Positions 1 through 6,915 are shown, counted from the first letter of the stretch. The stretch: DNA of 10,221 bases from Pluralibacter sp. UBA7423 (GCA_002470465.1 DKMD01000002.1:117473-127693), one strand, 5' to 3'. Program-made: numbers and translations. The notes: a model not told the origin generated them from the sequence alone.

Positions 1-26
1 CTCGTACGAAAGTACGGGCTTCTTTT
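1..26 (+). terminator. Rho-independent terminator of a gene left of the window
   Basis: CTCGTAC (1-7) pairs with GTACGGG (12-18) around a GAAA tetraloop, with one G-U pair, and is followed by TTCTTTT. This is a typical intrinsic terminator on the + strand. The same hairpin follows tRNA-Ser at the right end of the window, so the gene terminated here may also be a tRNA, perhaps another tRNA-Ser. That gene is outside the window, so its identity is inference. Confidence 0.7.
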
Positions 27-40
27 CGCCTGTGGCACCG
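1..40 (+). repeat. Left copy of terminal direct repeat
   Basis: These 40 bases match 10144-10185 in the same orientation. The differences are one substitution in the hairpin loop region (C7 versus A10150) and a changed T-tract (TTCTTTT versus nine T). The identity continues past the terminator through CGCCTGTGGCACCG, so it is more than convergent terminator structure. It may reflect duplicated tRNA loci or a recombination or integration boundary. Confidence 0.8.
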
Positions 41-80
41 CCTCCGTCGTTATCCCTGCCTCTGCCGCGCGCCCAGATAA

Positions 81-107
81 GTAAAAATACCTGGAAAGCC
101 AGGTATT
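81..107 (-). terminator. Hairpin with T-run on the minus strand
   Basis: AATACCTGG (86-94) and CCAGGTATT (99-107) form a perfect 9-bp stem with a 4-base loop. Read on the - strand the hairpin is followed by a short T-run (TTTAC), giving an intrinsic-terminator shape. No minus-strand gene lies immediately to its right, so it may stop antisense transcription or be a relic of an earlier arrangement. On the + strand it lacks a T-tract. Confidence 0.45.
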
Positions 108-218
108 CATGCCAATTTCACCCACGCGTTCAATTTCTTAGTATGCCCCATCAAGAACTTCCTGACGCATAAGCAAGCATCGTCTGCTGATTTGTGACAG
201 GACAACAAGGGGATGTAG

Positions 219-902
219 ATGAAAAACAAAATCGCTTTACTGACGCTGGCATCGTTGCTCTGTGCTAACCATGCTATGGCAGCAACCAGTGACGAAGGAT
301 ATTATGTTTCAGCGAAGTACTTATCCACTGAACAGCACGCCAGCGATCAGGACCTCAGCAGCCGTCCTGGCGTCGGACAGTTTGTTGGCGGTAAAGAAAA
401 AGACCGGCTGAATGGCGCTTCCCTGGCGGCAGGCTACCAGTACGGTAACGGCTGGAGAACCGAAGGCGAGTATACTTTCCGCCAGAAGTCAGAGTTCACC
501 AGCGGTTCGACAACGTTCCCCAGTAGCTATAACCATTTACAGCTTAAAACCGAACGACTGATGTTTAATGTGTACCGGGATTACGACCTCGGCTATGGCA
601 TTTCAGTATTTGGAACAGCTGGCGTAGGGGTGGCAAAAGTCAAAGCTGGCGGCTGGCAGGGTGTTTCATCACGTGAATATGCCGACAGCACGCAAAACAA
701 TCTTGCATATTCATTAGGCGCTGGCTTCAGCTATTCTCCGCTGGAGCGGCTGAGCATTGACGTCGGCTACCGGTATACCGATATGGGGAAAGTCGAAAGT
801 GGCTACAACACCTTCAGCAATGTGCGTGGCCTGAAAGACGAGCAAATGAAAGCCCGGCTTACCGCCAGCGAATTCACCCTCGGCGCTCGCTACCTCTTCT
901 GA
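219..902 (+). CDS. Outer-membrane beta-barrel protein (Opa/OmpX/Hek-Tia-like fold)
   Basis: This 227-residue protein is predicted to be an outer-membrane barrel. Residues 1-21 form a signal peptide: a basic start, a hydrophobic core with LLTLASLL, and an AMA cleavage site. Cys15 does not fit a lipobox. The mature part has alternating amphipathic strands rich in Gly, Tyr and aromatics (GYYVSAKY, LAAGYQYG, VFGTAGVGVAK, YSLGAGFSY, DVGYRYTDMG) and ends in GARYLF. A C-terminal Phe is the usual signal for outer-membrane assembly. About eight strands are expected from the length. The family includes small adhesin/invasin-like barrels such as Hek, Tia and Hra, but I recognise only the fold, so an adhesin role is a guess. 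AAGGGG at 207-212 is a good ribosome site 6 bases before the ATG. The gene stands alone between a tRNA-type terminator and cbl, in the opposite orientation to cbl. Confidence 0.85.
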   Translation: MKNKIALLTLASLLCANHAMAATSDEGYYVSAKYLSTEQHASDQDLSSRPGVGQFVGGKEKDRLNGASLAAGYQYGNGWRTEGEYTFRQKSEFTSGSTTFPSSYNHLQLKTERLMFNVYRDYDLGYGISVFGTAGVGVAKVKAGGWQGVSSREYADSTQNNLAYSLGAGFSYSPLERLSIDVGYRYTDMGKVESGYNTFSNVRGLKDEQMKARLTASEFTLGARYLF

Positions 903-951
903 TCAGAAAAGTGTGAGCTTTTATCGCCTTTTGCGATGTCCACAGGGGTCA

Positions 952-977
952 GCTGAACGGCAGGATAGCCGTTCAGC
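952..977. terminator. Perfect 10-bp hairpin between convergent genes
   Basis: GCTGAACGGC (952-961) and GCCGTTCAGC (968-977) pair perfectly around a 6-base loop. The hairpin lies 50 bases after the beta-barrel stop and 89 bases after the cbl stop, where a shared terminator would sit. Neither strand has a T-tract after it, so termination would be weak or factor-dependent, or the stem may instead protect mRNA 3' ends. Confidence 0.4.
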
Positions 978-1065
978 ATGGTCAATGAATACCTACTGAG
1001 CAAAACGCAGCCTGACCTGAAAAACAAACGGAACTCACCAGTGGTGGGCCAGGTGCGAATCCAGC

Positions 1066-2016
1066 TTAAATCTGATAATCAATCGCGGCCTCTTCCGGCT
1101 CCATCACCTGACGCTTAATCTCATCGACTGACAGCCCTGCGTTGCACAGCTCCAGGAAACGCCAGACGTAGTTGCGTTGCAGCTGACCACGCTTTAGCCC
1201 TAACCAGACGGTATTAGCATCAAACAGATGATGCGTATCCAGCCGCGTCAGGCGTCCGGACTCCTGCCCGTCAGCGGACTGTTCAGCCACCAGCCCGACA
1301 CCAAGCCCAAGCTCAACATAGGTTTTGATCACATCGGAATCCTGGGCGCTCAGCACAATATCCGCCACCAGCCCTTTGCGATTAAAAGCTTCATCAATGC
1401 GCGAGCGTCCGGTGATCCCCTGACGATAGGTAATCAACGGCCAGCGCGCGATGGCCTCCAGCGTTAGCGGAACCGTCTGAGAGAGCGGATGCCCCTCGGG
1501 CACCAGCAGATTGTGGTGCCAGCGAAACCAGGGGAAAGCCACCAGCGTCGGATCGTTGCTCAGACGCTCGCTGGCGATGCCGATATCCGCCCCGCCGTTA
1601 TGCAGCAGCGTTTCAATTTCCTGCGGCGTGCCCTGGATTAACTCCACACGAACGTCTTTGAACAGTTCACGAAAGGCCTTGATAACGGGCGGGAGGCTGT
1701 AACGCGCCTGCGTGTGCGTGGTAGCAATCGTCAGCACGCCGGATGCGTCATTGGTAAACAGATCGGCGAGACGACGAACATTACTCGCTTCGTTGAGAAT
1801 GCGCTCTGCAATCACCAGCAGGGCTTTGCCTGGCTCGGTCATCCCCAGCAGGCGTTTGCCGCGGCGAATAAAAATTTCAATCCCGAGCTCTTCCTCCAGC
1901 TCACGGATATGGCGGCTGACGCCAGACTGCGAGGTATAAAGCATATTGGCGACCTCGGTCAGGTTGTAGTCCTGCCGCGCCGCCTCACGAATAATTTTCA
2001 GTTGCTGGAAATTCAC
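1066..2016 (-). CDS. cbl: LysR-type regulator Cbl (CysB-like)
   Basis: Cbl is a LysR-family transcription activator close to CysB. It controls genes for using organic sulfur such as taurine and alkanesulfonates, and adenosine phosphosulfate antagonises it. The 316 residues match the length of E. coli Cbl and share its recognisable sequence: an N-terminal winged helix-turn-helix (residues about 1-60, starting MNFQQLKIIREAARQDYN, with TSQSGVSRHIRELEEELG) and CysB-type effector-domain motifs (TTHTQARYSLP, DIGIASERL, PWFRWHHNLLVP, TYRQGITGRSRID, QDSDVIKTYVELGLGVGLVAEQ). The C-terminus DYQI is also typical. The start is GTG at 2016-2014, with a GGAGGGAAGG purine-rich ribosome site upstream; this start gives exactly the family N-terminus. 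It lies 100 bp downstream of nac in the same direction, so readthrough from nac is possible. Confidence 0.97.
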   Translation of the reverse strand: MNFQQLKIIREAARQDYNLTEVANMLYTSQSGVSRHIRELEEELGIEIFIRRGKRLLGMTEPGKALLVIAERILNEASNVRRLADLFTNDASGVLTIATTHTQARYSLPPVIKAFRELFKDVRVELIQGTPQEIETLLHNGGADIGIASERLSNDPTLVAFPWFRWHHNLLVPEGHPLSQTVPLTLEAIARWPLITYRQGITGRSRIDEAFNRKGLVADIVLSAQDSDVIKTYVELGLGVGLVAEQSADGQESGRLTRLDTHHLFDANTVWLGLKRGQLQRNYVWRFLELCNAGLSVDEIKRQVMEPEEAAIDYQI

Positions 2017-2116
2017 CCTTCCCTCCAGGGACCTTCAGACATACCGCTATTGTTAGAGTCTGGGCCCCTGGCGAACAAATAATAAAAACCAGCATCTTAT
2101 TCCATTCAGATATATA
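2017..2116 (-). promoter_or_regulatory. nac-cbl intergenic region, likely cbl promoter
   Basis: The gap is AT-rich on its nac side. E. coli cbl is known to need CysB, which binds upstream of it. A weak sigma-70-like pair is visible on the - strand: TTGTTC at 2078-2073 and TAACAA at 2055-2050, 17 bp apart. I see no intrinsic terminator for nac here. The exact promoter and any CysB site are unproven. Confidence 0.35.
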
Positions 2117-3034
2117 TCAGCTGACCAGCTGCAGTTCGCGATTCTCAAGCGACGGACGGCTGACCAGCGACAGCAGGATCTCTTTCACCGCCTGAGCCTG
2201 TGGCGATAATGACCCGCGCGCCGACATATTCAGCGACAGCGGCAGGCTCATTGACGGCGTAGTGATCCGCGCCATCCAGCCATTCGCCGTGGCGCAGAGT
2301 GAACGGGCCGCAGACTCCGGTAACACCGTCACGCCCATCCCGCTGGCAATCGCTGCGGTCAACGTGGAGATAGACTCAATTTCACCGATGATTTTTGCCG
2401 TCAGGCGGCGCAGGGAAAATGCTTCATCCACGCGCGCACGCACGGCGCTATAGTCACGCGGCAGGAACAGATTCATTCCCGCCACCGCCAGCAGATCTAC
2501 GCTCTGCCCCGGACAATCACGAGTACCTACCAGCCATAAATCTTCTTTGAGCAGCTGCTGACTGATGATCCCCGCCACCGGAGAGCGCTCATAGAGCACG
2601 GCCATATCCAGCTGGCCGTTCAGCAGTTTGTCATTCAGCACGGTGCCGCTATTTTCATGCAAATAGACGGTGACGTCCGGCAATTCATTTCGCACTGCCT
2701 GCAGCAACGGCATGGTGATCGAAGAGGCCGCCGTACCTGGCGCAAGGCCAATCGATACCTGCCCGCTCAGCGTCTGACCGATATTGCACACGGCCATCTG
2801 CGCCTGTTCACACTGGCGTAAAATGGTACGCGCATGGGTGTAAAGAATTTTTCCGGCTTCCGTCGGCGTCACGCCCCGCTTAGTACGGATAAGGAGCTGC
2901 TGATCCATCTCGCCCTCCAGCGTCGCCACCTGCTGGCTCAACGCAGGCTGCGCGATGTGCAACACCTCGGCCGCCTGGGTCAGGCTGCCGATATCGACGA
3001 TTTTCACAAAGTACTTCAGTCGTCTTAAGTTCAT
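2117..3034 (-). CDS. nac: Nitrogen assimilation control regulator Nac (LysR family)
   Basis: Nac is the LysR-type regulator that couples sigma-54/NtrC nitrogen control to sigma-70 promoters. In Klebsiella it activates hut, put and ure genes and represses gdhA and its own gene. The 305-residue protein starting MNLRRLKYFVKIVDIGSL has the N-terminal winged helix-turn-helix (QAAEVLHIAQPALSQQVATL, about residues 18-40) followed by the effector domain (GQVSIGLAPGTAAS, LDMAVLYERSPVAG, FLPRDYSAVRARVDEAF, GEIESISTLTAAIASGMG). I recognise it as Nac from its sequence and its place beside cbl and tRNA-Asn. ATG at 3034-3032 is chosen because GGAGG lies 4 bases upstream and this gives the family N-terminus. 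The frame stays open up to 3337, but that extension runs through the nac promoter and NtrC site and is not coding. Regulation by sigma-54 and NtrC is visible upstream. Confidence 0.97.
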   Translation of the reverse strand: MNLRRLKYFVKIVDIGSLTQAAEVLHIAQPALSQQVATLEGEMDQQLLIRTKRGVTPTEAGKILYTHARTILRQCEQAQMAVCNIGQTLSGQVSIGLAPGTAASSITMPLLQAVRNELPDVTVYLHENSGTVLNDKLLNGQLDMAVLYERSPVAGIISQQLLKEDLWLVGTRDCPGQSVDLLAVAGMNLFLPRDYSAVRARVDEAFSLRRLTAKIIGEIESISTLTAAIASGMGVTVLPESAARSLCATANGWMARITTPSMSLPLSLNMSARGSLSPQAQAVKEILLSLVSRPSLENRELQLVS

Positions 3035-3091
3035 TTTGCCTCCGGTTCGGGATGCCAGTGCCACTGCTGGCGATTCAGTTGTCGGAGAAGT

Positions 3092-3108
3092 TGCAATATG
3101 CTTGCCAG
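3092..3108 (-). promoter_or_regulatory. Sigma-54 promoter of nac
   Basis: Read on the - strand this is C followed by TGGCAAGCATATTGCA. It matches TGGCAC-N5-TTGCA in all but one base, with invariant GG and GC 10 bases apart. Transcription would start near 3082, leaving a leader of about 48 bases before the nac ATG. This matches the established sigma-54 dependence of Klebsiella nac. Confidence 0.88.
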
Positions 3109-3223
3109 TTTTTGACCAACCGGACAAAACGGCCACGCAGGCCGCAAAATAAGAGATGCTAATAATATCGGCGCTTTTAGTAACCGATAAGCGGATAGCG
3201 CTATGCCCCATCAGGGAGAGCGC

Positions 3224-3240
3224 TGCACCAGCAAGGTGCG
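3224..3240 (-). promoter_or_regulatory. NtrC enhancer site upstream of nac
   Basis: TGCACC-AGCAA-GGTGCG is a near-perfect NtrC dyad (consensus TGCACC-N5-GGTGCA, one base off). Its centre is about 150 bp upstream of the predicted nac start site, a usual distance for looping activation of sigma-54 polymerase. A second, much weaker resemblance lies at about 3204-3220. Confidence 0.85.
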
Positions 3241-3317
3241 GGCTGTGCTTATTTTCAGCAAACAACATCACTTTGCTGAAATTGTCAGCAGTTGAACGCA
3301 TCCGGTGAAGAGAGGCT

Positions 3318-3346
3318 TTGACATGGCAGGCGAGCATCGCTACTAT
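3318..3346 (+). promoter_or_regulatory. Sigma-70 promoter of tRNA-Asn
   Basis: A perfect -35 TTGACA (3318-3323) is separated by 17 bp from -10 TACTAT (3341-3346). The following discriminator TCGCCCCG is GC-rich, as in stable-RNA promoters under stringent control. Transcription should start near 3353, about 12 bases before the mature tRNA. Confidence 0.87.
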
Positions 3347-3364
3347 TCGCCCCGTTCAAACGAT

Positions 3365-3440
3365 TCCTCTGTAGTTCAGTCGGTAGAACGGCGGACTGTT
3401 AATCCGTATGTCACTGGTTCGAGTCCAGTCAGAGGAGCCA
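3365..3440 (+). tRNA. tRNA-Asn(GUU)
   Basis: This is a complete 76-base cloverleaf: acceptor TCCTCTG pairing with CAGAGGA, D-loop AGTTCAGTCGGTAGA, anticodon GTT at 3398-3400, T-loop GGTTCGAGTCC, and encoded CCA at 3438-3440. It matches the E. coli asn tRNAs as I recall them. This gene class is a common integration target of P4-type islands, including the yersiniabactin high-pathogenicity island and ICEKp. No integrase or second copy of its 3' end was seen in this window, so the site appears empty. Confidence 0.98.
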
Positions 3441-3754
3441 AATTCCTGCTTTCATGCAGCCTGCGAATCCATCTCTGGTATTGATTCAAACGGTTATCGC
3501 GAAAATCCTCAGTCTCTCCCTACTGATAAAGCCTTTAAAGTCTCTGATTCCCACAGCCTGTCAGACCCGACAAATCACGTTATTGCCATCTCAAAGAGTC
3601 ACTTAAGCCGCTTCGCTTCTGCTACTTCTATACCGCACCGCCAAACTTCTTGCGCCAGGCGTAGAAGGTGGTATCTGAACATGCAGAGATCGCTTGCCCG
3701 CTTAGCCCGGAACTCACCACGATTGCCATTCAGGCAGAAGCGCCAGCAGAGTGG
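3441..3754. other. Gene-free stretch after tRNA-Asn with transposase scar
   Basis: These 314 bases hold no intact gene. An open frame on the + strand from 3408 begins inside the tRNA and has no protein-like features. On the - strand the right half (about 3588-3729) carries a decayed IS3-type OrfA fragment, listed separately. No clear T-tract terminator for tRNA-Asn or for the AraC gene was found here. Confidence 0.6.
3588..3729 (-). pseudogene. IS3-family OrfA transposase remnant (frameshifted)
   Basis: The - strand from 3729 reads MAIVVSSGLSGQAISACSDT followed by TFYAWRKKFGGAV and a stop at 3628. The part ISACSDTTFYAWRKKFGG is the hallmark second helix-turn-helix of IS3-family OrfA (typically ISDATFYxWRKKxGG). 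Shifting frame at the GG pair continues the match as IEVAEAKRLK before another stop, corresponding to the family's MEVxExKRLK. The fragment therefore carries a frameshift and a stop, lacks both the start and most of OrfA, and has no OrfB or inverted repeats nearby. It is a dead relic next to a tRNA integration site. The exact edges are uncertain. Confidence 0.7.
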
Positions 3755-4735
3755 TTAAAAATCACCGCGCTCTGGCACGACAGAGAGCGTCTGTTCTGAG
3801 GCCTCTCCCGACGCGCCCCGGCGATAATAGCCGGGCGCTACGGCCATCACCCGCTTAAAAGCGCTGCTGAACGCGCTTTCGGAAGCATACCCAACCTTCG
3901 CCGCAACTTCGGCAATCGACTCCCCCGCCAGCAGCTCGCGCCGCGCCAGATACATCCGCCACTGCGTCAGGTAGGCCAACGGCGGCATCCCCATCTGTTC
4001 ACGGAACCTCACCGCAAGCGACGTTCTCGACATTCCGGCCTGTTTTGCCAGGTTTTGCAGGCTCCATCGGCGGGAAGGCTCGCCGTGAATGCAGCCCAGC
4101 ACCAGAGAGAGTCGCGGATCGGCAAAGCCTTTCAGCCAACCCTTATCGTCATCCGTGGCGTGGGCAAGCCAGGCCCGCAGCGTCTGGATGAAGAGCAGTT
4201 GCGTCAGCCCAGCGATCGCGCTGGCCCGTCCGGGACGATGGTTTTGCATTTCGACCACCAACTGTTTGAGCAGCCAGGCGAGCGGTCCGGCCTCAACGGC
4301 GCTGCCGCGGACGTGGATCAGCGGCGGCAGGCCGCTCAGCAGCAGCGCCTGGCGATCGGCATCCACCCGGACTTTACCGCCCAGCATGGTGAAATCCTGC
4401 CCGCTCCCCAGACGATACTGGTCGCCATCGTCGCGGGCGATCGGCTCCGTACCGGCACCGTGTATCAGCCTGGCATCGCTGGCCAGCGTCAGAGTGCGCG
4501 TCCCGTTAGTAATCAGGACGTCGCCGCTCTCCGCCAGCTGCGGCGCGGACGCATCGTCCAGCGAATACCAGCAGCGCCCCTGGGTAAGCGCGCAAAACTT
4601 TATCGCATCCAGATTGGCGAAACGCCTCGCCCAAGCACCGCCGGCCACCAGACGTCCGGACAGGTCGCACCTGACCTGAAGAAAATCCAGCAGATCGGAG
4701 AGCGGGTCAGGCGGTAAATTTGAACTATCACGCAT
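3755..4735 (-). CDS. AraC-family regulator with cupin-type sensor domain
   Basis: This 326-residue regulator has an N-terminal cupin-like AraC-binding domain (about residues 10-190), opening with the familiar PLSDLLDFLQVRCDLSGRL and containing WARRF and SGDVLITNG. A C-terminal AraC DNA-binding domain (about 215-310) carries both helix-turn-helix units: LQNLAKQAGMSRTSLAVRFR and IAEVAAKVGYASESAFSSAF, followed by KRVMAVAPGYYRR. Members of this cupin_6/AraC class often sit opposite oxidoreductase genes and control them. Here the divergent partner is an SDR plus aldo/keto reductase pair, so local control of that pair is likely but inferred. The ATG at 4735 lacks a strong ribosome site (only GAAAGTG upstream), but no better start is evident. 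The inducer cannot be predicted. Confidence 0.9.
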   Translation of the reverse strand: MRDSSNLPPDPLSDLLDFLQVRCDLSGRLVAGGAWARRFANLDAIKFCALTQGRCWYSLDDASAPQLAESGDVLITNGTRTLTLASDARLIHGAGTEPIARDDGDQYRLGSGQDFTMLGGKVRVDADRQALLLSGLPPLIHVRGSAVEAGPLAWLLKQLVVEMQNHRPGRASAIAGLTQLLFIQTLRAWLAHATDDDKGWLKGFADPRLSLVLGCIHGEPSRRWSLQNLAKQAGMSRTSLAVRFREQMGMPPLAYLTQWRMYLARRELLAGESIAEVAAKVGYASESAFSSAFKRVMAVAPGYYRRGASGEASEQTLSVVPERGDF

Positions 4736-4814
4736 ATAAATTGCACTTTCAAGGCTTCATCGTACAGTGGCGTCACTCTACCATGTGATTACCCCTTCGT
4801 CCTGGAGAACCTTT
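4736..4814. promoter_or_regulatory. Divergent promoter region between AraC regulator and SDR
   Basis: This 79-bp gap must hold start sites for both directions. On the + strand TTGCAC (4741-4746) and TACAGT (4763-4768), 16 bp apart, form a weak sigma-70-like promoter that would leave a leader of about 40 bases. A weak promoter is consistent with dependence on the AraC activator. I could not identify a convincing operator repeat. Confidence 0.4.
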
Positions 4815-5774
4815 ATGTTCACCCCACAATCCCCTATAGCTTCAGGTTTCAGCGCAGCTTCCATCCCCGATGAGGTGATGCGCCATATCGATCTTCGTGG
4901 AAAATACGCTATCGTGACCGGCGGTCATTCAGGCATTGGTCTGGAAACCGTCAGGGCACTGCGCGCCGCCGGTGCCAGGGTGATGGCCCCCGCCCGCGAT
5001 GTCGCTCAAGCGCGGGCCGCCCTTACCAATATGCCGGATGTCATGGTGCAACCATTGGATTTGATGGATCCGGACTCCATTAACCGTTTTGCCGATGCGG
5101 TGCTTGCCAGCACCGATAGCGTCGACATTCTGCTGAATAACGCCGGTATCATGGCTCCGCCGCTCTCCCGTGACGCGCGCGGCTATGAATCGCAGTTTTC
5201 CACCAACCATCTCGGTCATTTCCAGCTGACTCTGCGGCTCTGGCAGGCGCTTGCCGCTGGGGGTAACGCGCGTGTTGTCACCTTATCCTCTTTAGGCCAC
5301 CGCTACTCGCCAGTCTGCTTCGAGGATATCCACTACACGCAGCGACCCTACGATCCCTGGCGTGCCTATGGTCAGTCGAAAACGGCCAACGCCCTGTTTG
5401 CCGTCCATCTCGACAAACTGGGCCGCGAGTCCGGTATTCGCGCTTTCGCGGTCCATCCCGGCAGAGTTCCCACAACCCGACTGAGCCGCTTTATGACCCC
5501 GGAGGAGAAGGCGGCGGTAGCCCAGGCAGCGCAGGTGGGGCCAGACTTTGTTCCTTCACCTCTGAAGACCCTCGCGCAAGGGGCTTCGACCAGCCTATGG
5601 GCCGCCACCAGTCCTCAGCTGGCCGGAATGGGCGGCGTCTATTGCGCCGACTGCGATATTTCGCTTCTGGTCGCCGACGACAGTCCCGACGTCAGCGGTG
5701 TACGTCGTTGGGCGATCGATCCCCGCCAGGCCGAACGCCTGTGGGCGCTGTCGCTGGAGCTGATCGGAGAATAA
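4815..5774 (+). CDS. Short-chain dehydrogenase/reductase (SDR family)
   Basis: This is a 319-residue classical SDR oxidoreductase using NAD(P)H. The Rossmann nucleotide site is TGGHSGIG (residues 35-42), the structural motif is NNAG (108-111), and the catalytic set is Asn131, Ser159, Tyr185 and Lys189 (YGQSK). It resembles the retinol-dehydrogenase/WW-domain-oxidoreductase-like branch often annotated simply as SDR. The substrate is unknown. The start at 4815 is preferred because GGAG (4804-4807) lies 7 bases upstream; an in-frame ATG at 4767 would add 16 residues but falls in the promoter region and lacks a ribosome site. It ends 25 bp before the aldo/keto reductase and is surely cotranscribed with it, opposite the AraC regulator. 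Confidence 0.92.
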   Translation: MFTPQSPIASGFSAASIPDEVMRHIDLRGKYAIVTGGHSGIGLETVRALRAAGARVMAPARDVAQARAALTNMPDVMVQPLDLMDPDSINRFADAVLASTDSVDILLNNAGIMAPPLSRDARGYESQFSTNHLGHFQLTLRLWQALAAGGNARVVTLSSLGHRYSPVCFEDIHYTQRPYDPWRAYGQSKTANALFAVHLDKLGRESGIRAFAVHPGRVPTTRLSRFMTPEEKAAVAQAAQVGPDFVPSPLKTLAQGASTSLWAATSPQLAGMGGVYCADCDISLLVADDSPDVSGVRRWAIDPRQAERLWALSLELIGE

Positions 5775-5799
5775 TTTTCTATACAGACAGGAGAACGTT

Positions 5800-6867
5800 A
5801 TGCCACTCAATCACTACATTACGTTGGGGCGTTCCGGGCTACGGGTCAGCCCGTATTGCCTGGGAACGATGACCTTCGGCGAAGACTTTGGCTGGGGGGC
5901 CAGCCCGGAAGCGTCGTTTGCCATGCTTGATGAGTACAGAAGCCGCGGAGGCAACTTTGTCGATACCGCCAATATCTACACCGCCGGCCATTCGGAGCAG
6001 ATTGTCGGCGACTACATCAAGCAACGCGCACTAAGACGCGATGAGCTGGTGCTGAGCACGAAGTTCTACTGCAACCTCTTCCCCGGAGACCCAAACGGCG
6101 GTGGCGCGGGGCGTAAGGCGCTGATCCAACAGTGCGAAGCCTCGCTGCAACGCCTGCAGAGCGACTATATCGATATCTACTGGCTGCATAACTGGGATCG
6201 TAACGCACCTGTCGAAGAGACGCTGCGCGGACTCGACGATCTGGTCACTGCCGGCAAAATTCGCTACGTCGGGTTCTCGGATATTCCGGCGTGGAAAACT
6301 GCGCAGGCGCAGACGATCGCAGCCTTCCGGGGTTGGGCACCGATTATTGCGCTCCAACTGGAATACTCCCTGCTGGAGCGCACGAGCGAGGGCGAACTGT
6401 TCCCGCTGGCGCAGGAGATGGGCATGGGGATCATGCCCTGGTCGCCGCTGAAGAGCGGATTTTTGAGCGGCAAATTCCGCCGCGACGACGGCGGCAACGT
6501 TGATACTCGTCGCAGCGGTCTGGTGGGCGTACCCTCGCCGGCAGATTACGCGGTGATTGAAACGGTCAGCGAGATCGCCTCAGCGCTTAACGTCAGCCCG
6601 GCGGCGGTAGCGCTGACCTGGGTCAGGTCGCAGCCTGGTATCAGCGCCACGCTGATTGGCGCGCGGCGGCTCGATCAGCTGAAAACCAACCTCGATTCGC
6701 TTGAGGTAACGCTGTCGGCGGAACAGCTTGCCCGTCTCAGCGAGGTCTCAAAACCCACGCTGAATTTCCCGGCCGACAACAACGCCACGCTGGCGCCGAT
6801 GCTCGCCTTCTCCGGGATGACGGTGGACGGCAAAACGATTCCCGCCTTCACGCCGCACTCCTCCTGA
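5800..6867 (+). CDS. Aldo/keto reductase
   Basis: This 355-residue TIM-barrel oxidoreductase reduces aldehydes or ketones with NADPH. The N-terminal family motif is LGTMTFGEDFGWG (residues 21-33). The catalytic tetrad is visible as Asp55 and Tyr60 (FVDTANIY), Lys88 (LSTKFY) and His130 (YWLHNWD). The cofactor-binding end has PWSPLKSGFLSGKF and IGARRLDQLKTNL. It resembles the YajO/Tas-like branch of the family. AGGAG is a strong ribosome site 6-7 bases before the ATG. It is the second gene of the SDR operon and presumably acts on related carbonyl substrates, which cannot be named from sequence. Confidence 0.94.
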   Translation: MPLNHYITLGRSGLRVSPYCLGTMTFGEDFGWGASPEASFAMLDEYRSRGGNFVDTANIYTAGHSEQIVGDYIKQRALRRDELVLSTKFYCNLFPGDPNGGGAGRKALIQQCEASLQRLQSDYIDIYWLHNWDRNAPVEETLRGLDDLVTAGKIRYVGFSDIPAWKTAQAQTIAAFRGWAPIIALQLEYSLLERTSEGELFPLAQEMGMGIMPWSPLKSGFLSGKFRRDDGGNVDTRRSGLVGVPSPADYAVIETVSEIASALNVSPAAVALTWVRSQPGISATLIGARRLDQLKTNLDSLEVTLSAEQLARLSEVSKPTLNFPADNNATLAPMLAFSGMTVDGKTIPAFTPHSS

Positions 6868-6885
6868 GTATTTACGCCAAACGAT

Positions 6886-6909
6886 CGGCGCGGATTGCCC
6901 TCCGCGCCG
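6886..6909. terminator. Shared hairpin terminator between convergent operons
   Basis: CGGCGCGGA (6886-6894) and TCCGCGCCG (6901-6909) make a perfect 9-bp GC-rich stem with a 6-base loop. It sits in the 48-bp gap between the aldo/keto reductase stop and the anti-sigma stop. The downstream T content is modest (GTGGGTTT on +, ATCGTTT on -), so it may work in both directions but not very strongly. Confidence 0.6.
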
Positions 6910-6915
6910 GTGGGT

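Noticed and set aside
3035..3337. Extension of the nac reading frame by 101 codons upstream
   Set aside because: It runs through the sigma-54 promoter, the NtrC site and the tRNA-Asn promoter, and the true start at 3034 has a GGAGG site and the known Nac N-terminus.
3441..3754. Integrated island at tRNA-Asn
   Set aside because: No integrase gene and no second copy of the tRNA 3' end were seen; only a small transposase relic remains.
3408..3758. + strand open frame starting inside tRNA-Asn
   Set aside because: It overlaps the tRNA, has no ribosome site and shows no recognisable domain.
4055..4717. Long + strand frames of 220 and 196 codons
   Set aside because: They are antisense to the AraC regulator, whose domains are clear; long shadow frames are common in GC-rich coding DNA.
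4767..4814. Upstream ATG for the SDR gene
   Set aside because: It lacks a ribosome site and lies in the divergent promoter, whereas the ATG at 4815 follows GGAG at good spacing.
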